DNA from: Azospirillum sp. | GTDB lineage: Bacteria; Pseudomonadota; Alphaproteobacteria; Azospirillales; Azospirillaceae | Length of the DNA stretch: 64,000 nucleotides | NCBI GenBank assembly: GCA_016124535.1 | Contig: WGNK01000021.1 | Location: 1 to 64,000, forward strand | Reading direction: 5' to 3' | Part shown: piece by piece, positions 60,626 to 64,000 of the stretch | How positions within the stretch are numbered: the first letter of the stretch is position 1 | Layout of the letters: each line of letters opens with the position of its first letter | Notes under the pieces: model-generated | Seen by the model: the letters and a program-made list of their open reading frames with translations, nothing else | Told to the model about the DNA's origin: nothing | Databases searched by the model: none | Program-made: the position numbers and the translations under genes

Positions 60626-63394
60626 CTAACTGCTTCTTGTTCCGGCCTTTTCCAAGGTAGGCTGGCTGAACACGCGCAGGCCCAACTCCGGGCGGTAGCC
60701 ATGGATCTCCTTCACGTCGAGTGCCCGCATGAAGTTGAGGATTTCCCGGCTGATCACCTGTCCCGGCACCAGGATCGGGAAGCCCGGCGGGTAGGGGATG
60801 ATGAAGCTCGCCGAGACGACCTCGCGACCGCTCGCCATCGCCTCGTCCAGACTGCCGTCGGAGAGGCCGAGATACTCGCAGGCGTCGTCGTCATAGGCGA
60901 GGAAATAGGCCCGCCTGATATCGCCTTCCGGAGTCTCCGATCCGGGCTCGTCGCGGAAGGCGGTATGGAAGCGGCTGAAGTCGGGCAGCGGCGGCAGGTC
61001 TTCGATCAGCGACTTGACCCGTTTGTCGTGGACCCGCCGTTCGATCGGGCTGGCATTGTCGAGACGCTCCTCGAACTCCTTGGCGATCTGCACCAGGACC
61101 TCGATCAGATAGGCGACCGAACTGCGGGTGGTGCCGATATTGGTCATGAACAGCACGGTATTGCGCGACGTCTTGTTGATCTGGATGCCGTAGCGATCCA
61201 TCAGGATGTCGTTCTTGAAGCTGTCGCCGTCGTGGCCGGTCAGGCCGACCAACAAGGTGATCCGGGTGGCATCCAGGGCGAATTCGTCTTTTGCCCAGGC
61301 TTCGCCGACATCCTGCCAGCCATGCTCGGGATCGAAATAGGACTCGATGCCGGATTGTCGGTATTCCGCCGGAATCATGTCGCCGACCGTCAGTACCCGG
61401 AAAAACTTCGACAGCAGCGGGTGGCTGGCGACCTGTTCGCGCAGCACCATCGCCATGCCGACCTGCTTTTCGACCAGTTCGAAGCCTTCCAGCTCGACCT
61501 GTCGTCGGCCGACGTCGAGCGATGCGATGATCTGATAATTGGGCGAGGTCGAGGTGTGGGTCATATAGGCTTCGTGGAATGGCTCCTCGACCCGTGATTT
61601 GTAGTCCTGATCGTAGATATGGATCATCGACCCCTGGCGCAGCGCGGTCATGGTCTTGTGGGTCGATTGGGTGGCATAGACGCGCACCCGCGCCCGGGCG
61701 GGGTCGGGCAGCAACCGCCGTTCCAGCCAGGCGGCTTCGTCGTCGGGATCGAGTGCGGCCGTCTCGCTCTGGTATTCGGCAAAGCGCTTGCGATAGGCGT
61801 CGGAGCGGAAGCGCTCGCGTAGTCGGGCGGCGGCGTGCATCGCGGTGCGCTGGCGGTACATCGGCCCGAACCGGGCGAAGCCGAACCACGCCTCGTCCCA
61901 CAGGAACACCAGGTCGGGCTTGATCGCCAGGCATTCCTCCATCACCCGTTCGACGTTGTAGACGATGCCGTCGAAGGTGCAGTTGGTCAGCAGCAGCATC
62001 TTGACCCGGCCGAGCTTGCCCGCCCGCTTGAGCCCCAGCAACTGGTGCTTGATCTCGCGCAATGGCACGGCGCCATACATGCTGTAGCGGGACAGCGGGT
62101 AGGAATCGAGATAGACCACCTGGGCGCCGCCCAGCACCAGACCGTAGTGGTGGGACTTGTGGCAGTCGCGGTCGACCAGAACGATATCGCCGGGGCGGAC
62201 CAGCGCCTGGACCACGATCTTGTTGCAGGTCGAGGTGCCGTTGGTCGCGAAGAAGGTGTATTGGGCGCCGAAGGCGCGCGCTGCCAGTTCCTGGGCCTTT
62301 TTGATCGGACCATGGGGTTCGAGCAGGGAATCCAGCCCGCCCGAGGTCGCCGAGGTCTCGGCCAGGAAGATATTCATGCCGTAGAACTCGCCCATGTCCT
62401 GAATCCAGTGGGACTTGACGATCGACTTGCCGCGGCTGATCGGCAGGGCATGGAAAACGCCGGTCGGCTGTTTGCTGTAGGTGCGCAGGGCGGTGAAGAA
62501 CGGGGTCTGAAAACGCGCGTTGACGCCGCGCAGGATGTTGAGGTGGAGTTCGAGATAGTCTTCCTGGTGATAGAACACCCGCTTGCAGTTTTCGCCGACC
62601 CTGCCCGCGATGTCTTCGACCGCCAGGTCGGTTACGATGTAGGTATCGAGTTCGGGACGGATCCGGCCGATCACGTTGCTGAGTGCCAGGCCATACTCGT
62701 CGGGCGAGAGGTCATCGCCCGGTTCGCCGACGATATGGCTGAGATAGCGCTGCAGCAATTCGTGCTTGTGGCGCGAGCGGAACGGAAAGCCGTAGCGAAT
62801 CACCACCGCCTGGATGTTGTGGTTGAACACGGTGGCGATCATGGCATCTTCGAAACTGGCGACCACCACCGCGTCGTAGATGAACGAATCCTCCGCACGC
62901 CGCATCCGGCGCAAGCCGTCCTGGAGCGACTGTTCCTGCTGGAGCGACAGCACATCGACCACCAGCACCTCGAAATAGGGGCGGGCGTAGCGGTCGGGCT
63001 GATGGGTGTCGACCAGTTCCTCCGCTTCGTCGCCTTCATGCAGGTTGAGGGCGACATGTTCCAGGCGGTAGGCGTCGCTCATCAGCGCACGCACGATCCG
63101 GGCGACGACATGGGCCAGACGATCGTAATTTTCCGCTTCGAGCAGCCGGCGCAGATTGGCCAGCGCATGGCGGCCGGGGAAGGCCCAATAGCCCTCCATC
63201 GGCTCCAGGATCGCCATCGACTGCTCGACCTGGTGGCGCAATTTCTGGGTCAGGCGGGTCGGGCCGCCCTCCTTCAGACGTGCCGCCGCGTTCTTCAGGC
63301 GATTCCAGGAATCGGCGCGCAGCTGGCTGGCGTTGTGGTACTCGCTGAGGACAATCCCGCCGTGGTGTTGGGGTGCGGCGTCGCCGGTGGTCAT
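60626..63394 (-). CDS. PLP-dependent Orn/Lys/Arg-type decarboxylase
   Basis: This 922-residue fold-type I decarboxylase has an N-terminal Rossmann-like wing domain, then the PLP domain with FFATNGTSTCNKIVVQA, the Asp in VFLWDEAWFGF, and the Schiff-base Lys in TQSTHKTMTALRQGSMIH. The C-terminal domain contains PGQVISREILNFM. It resembles bacterial arginine decarboxylases of the class III group, longer than the 710-750 residues of inducible ADC/LDC. The substrate (Arg, Lys or Orn) cannot be fixed by eye. It may serve polyamine synthesis or acid resistance. ATG 63394 is preceded by AGAGAGG. Confidence 0.88.
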   Translation of the reverse strand: MTTGDAAPQHHGGIVLSEYHNASQLRADSWNRLKNAAARLKEGGPTRLTQKLRHQVEQSMAILEPMEGYWAFPGRHALANLRRLLEAENYDRLAHVVARIVRALMSDAYRLEHVALNLHEGDEAEELVDTHQPDRYARPYFEVLVVDVLSLQQEQSLQDGLRRMRRAEDSFIYDAVVVASFEDAMIATVFNHNIQAVVIRYGFPFRSRHKHELLQRYLSHIVGEPGDDLSPDEYGLALSNVIGRIRPELDTYIVTDLAVEDIAGRVGENCKRVFYHQEDYLELHLNILRGVNARFQTPFFTALRTYSKQPTGVFHALPISRGKSIVKSHWIQDMGEFYGMNIFLAETSATSGGLDSLLEPHGPIKKAQELAARAFGAQYTFFATNGTSTCNKIVVQALVRPGDIVLVDRDCHKSHHYGLVLGGAQVVYLDSYPLSRYSMYGAVPLREIKHQLLGLKRAGKLGRVKMLLLTNCTFDGIVYNVERVMEECLAIKPDLVFLWDEAWFGFARFGPMYRQRTAMHAAARLRERFRSDAYRKRFAEYQSETAALDPDDEAAWLERRLLPDPARARVRVYATQSTHKTMTALRQGSMIHIYDQDYKSRVEEPFHEAYMTHTSTSPNYQIIASLDVGRRQVELEGFELVEKQVGMAMVLREQVASHPLLSKFFRVLTVGDMIPAEYRQSGIESYFDPEHGWQDVGEAWAKDEFALDATRITLLVGLTGHDGDSFKNDILMDRYGIQINKTSRNTVLFMTNIGTTRSSVAYLIEVLVQIAKEFEERLDNASPIERRVHDKRVKSLIEDLPPLPDFSRFHTAFRDEPGSETPEGDIRRAYFLAYDDDACEYLGLSDGSLDEAMASGREVVSASFIIPYPPGFPILVPGQVISREILNFMRALDVKEIHGYRPELGLRVFSQPTLEKAGTRSS

Positions 63395-63535
63395 GGGTAT
63401 CCTCTCTGGTCAGCGATGGCTTTTTTGTTGAGCGTGTTCGGCGTGCCCGGCGACCCCGGCACCGGACGGGCGACATCCCGACCGCGGTGACGCTCGTGCG
63501 GCCGCACCGACAAGTGCCGGCGGAACGATCAGGAC

Positions 63536-64000
63536 TCAAAGATAGGGCGGTGTGCAGGCGCTGATCAGCTGGCACTCGCCGTCCGACACGTTGCGGAAGC
63601 GGTGGGGTGTGGTGCTGTCGAACAGGTAGGCATCGCCGGGTCCCAGGCTCTCGGTCTGGTCGCCGACCGTCAGTTCGATGCGGCCGCGCACCACGACGCC
63701 GCCTTCTTCGGAGACATGCTGCAGCATGTCGGGGCCGGTATCGGCGCCCGGCGGATAGCGTTCGTGCAGAATCTGCAGCGAGCGGCCTTCGAGATTGCCG
63801 ACCTGGCGCCGCGAGACCACCGGGCCGCCCGGCGCCAGCAGCCGTCCCGACAATTCGACCAGTTGATCGGCGCGGTAGAACACGCGGTCGGCCGGGGGTA
63901 GGTCTTGCGAGAAGAATTCGGCCAGCGAAATCGGAAAGCCCTGGAGAATTTTGCGCAGCAGCGCGACCGAGGGGCTGGTCCGGTTCTGCTCGATCAGCGA
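63536..64000 (-). CDS. XRE-family regulator with cupin domain, partial at window edge
   Basis: The open frame enters from the right edge. It encodes SLIEQNRTSPSVALLRKILQ (end of an XRE helix-turn-helix), then FPISLAEFFSQDLPP, a linker, and a cupin domain (QILHERYPPGADTG, LGPGDAYLFDSTTPHRFRNV). This is the layout of PuuR-like regulators of amine and amino-acid metabolism. It lies upstream of the decarboxylase on the same strand, 141 bases apart, so it may control it. The start lies outside the window. Confidence 0.85.
   Translation of the reverse strand, partial: SLIEQNRTSPSVALLRKILQGFPISLAEFFSQDLPPADRVFYRADQLVELSGRLLAPGGPVVSRRQVGNLEGRSLQILHERYPPGADTGPDMLQHVSEEGGVVVRGRIELTVGDQTESLGPGDAYLFDSTTPHRFRNVSDGECQLISACTPPYL

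Overview
The window is GC-rich chromosomal DNA of an alphaproteobacterium, most likely a member of the Rhodospirillales or a close relative. The lgt-methyltransferase-pgeF-ubiA order, glnD close to murJ, a double cold-shock-domain protein, an orphan purQ and the codon use all fit that group. No rRNA, CRISPR array or replication origin is visible.

Region 1 (1-6.5 kb) is a decayed prophage. It opens with the 3' end of an ISL3-type transposase abutting a beheaded terminase large subunit. A lambda-type portal, a prohead protease/major capsid fusion, a small head-tail joining protein, a DUF2190-type protein and a probable connector protein follow. It then breaks down into a frameshifted small gene and a DUF3102 fragment. 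It stops at the 3' end of tRNA-Gln(TTG), a typical integration target. No tail, lysis or integrase gene is present in the window.

Region 2 (6.6-34 kb) is housekeeping with accessory insertions. It holds a repeat-bearing lytic transglycosylase, a tandem pair of single-span membrane proteins, and a zinc-sensing-type diguanylate cyclase. The ubiA/pgeF/methyltransferase/lgt/hldD run faces cysE. A phosphatase fused to an ADP-ribosylglycohydrolase comes next, then two families of small secreted or membrane paralogues. Family A has two members at 18.3-19.2 kb. Family B has five members at 22.9-25.4 kb, lying exactly between murJ and glnD, each with two cysteines 39 residues apart. A KamA-type radical SAM protein, purQ, a TPR protein, an SDR, an orphan PflA-like activase, a phytase-like lipoprotein and a pentapeptide-repeat protein complete the block.

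Region 3 (34-46.6 kb) encodes a complete N-type rotary ATPase (atpD, then atpC-Q-R-B-E-F-A-G). The set is split: between atpD and atpC, on the opposite strand, lie a CBS-domain gene, nuoL and nuoM paralogues, and a ribbon-helix-helix gene, bordered by AT-rich DNA. This suggests an ion-transport module in which an ATP-driven pump and Mrp/NuoL-type antiporter-like subunits are genetically linked.

Region 4 (46.6-64 kb) holds two diverged copies of a microprotein gene with a shared leader, flanking an SDR. It continues with an MCP plus a separate PAS protein (probable split energy-taxis receptor), lipB with a repeat-coded tail, an EAL protein overlapping a SET-domain gene, and an acyl-CoA ligase. 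The last genes are the double cold-shock protein, a DinB-like protein coupled to a GNAT-nitrilase fusion, a large basic-amino-acid decarboxylase, and a cupin/XRE regulator cut by the window edge.
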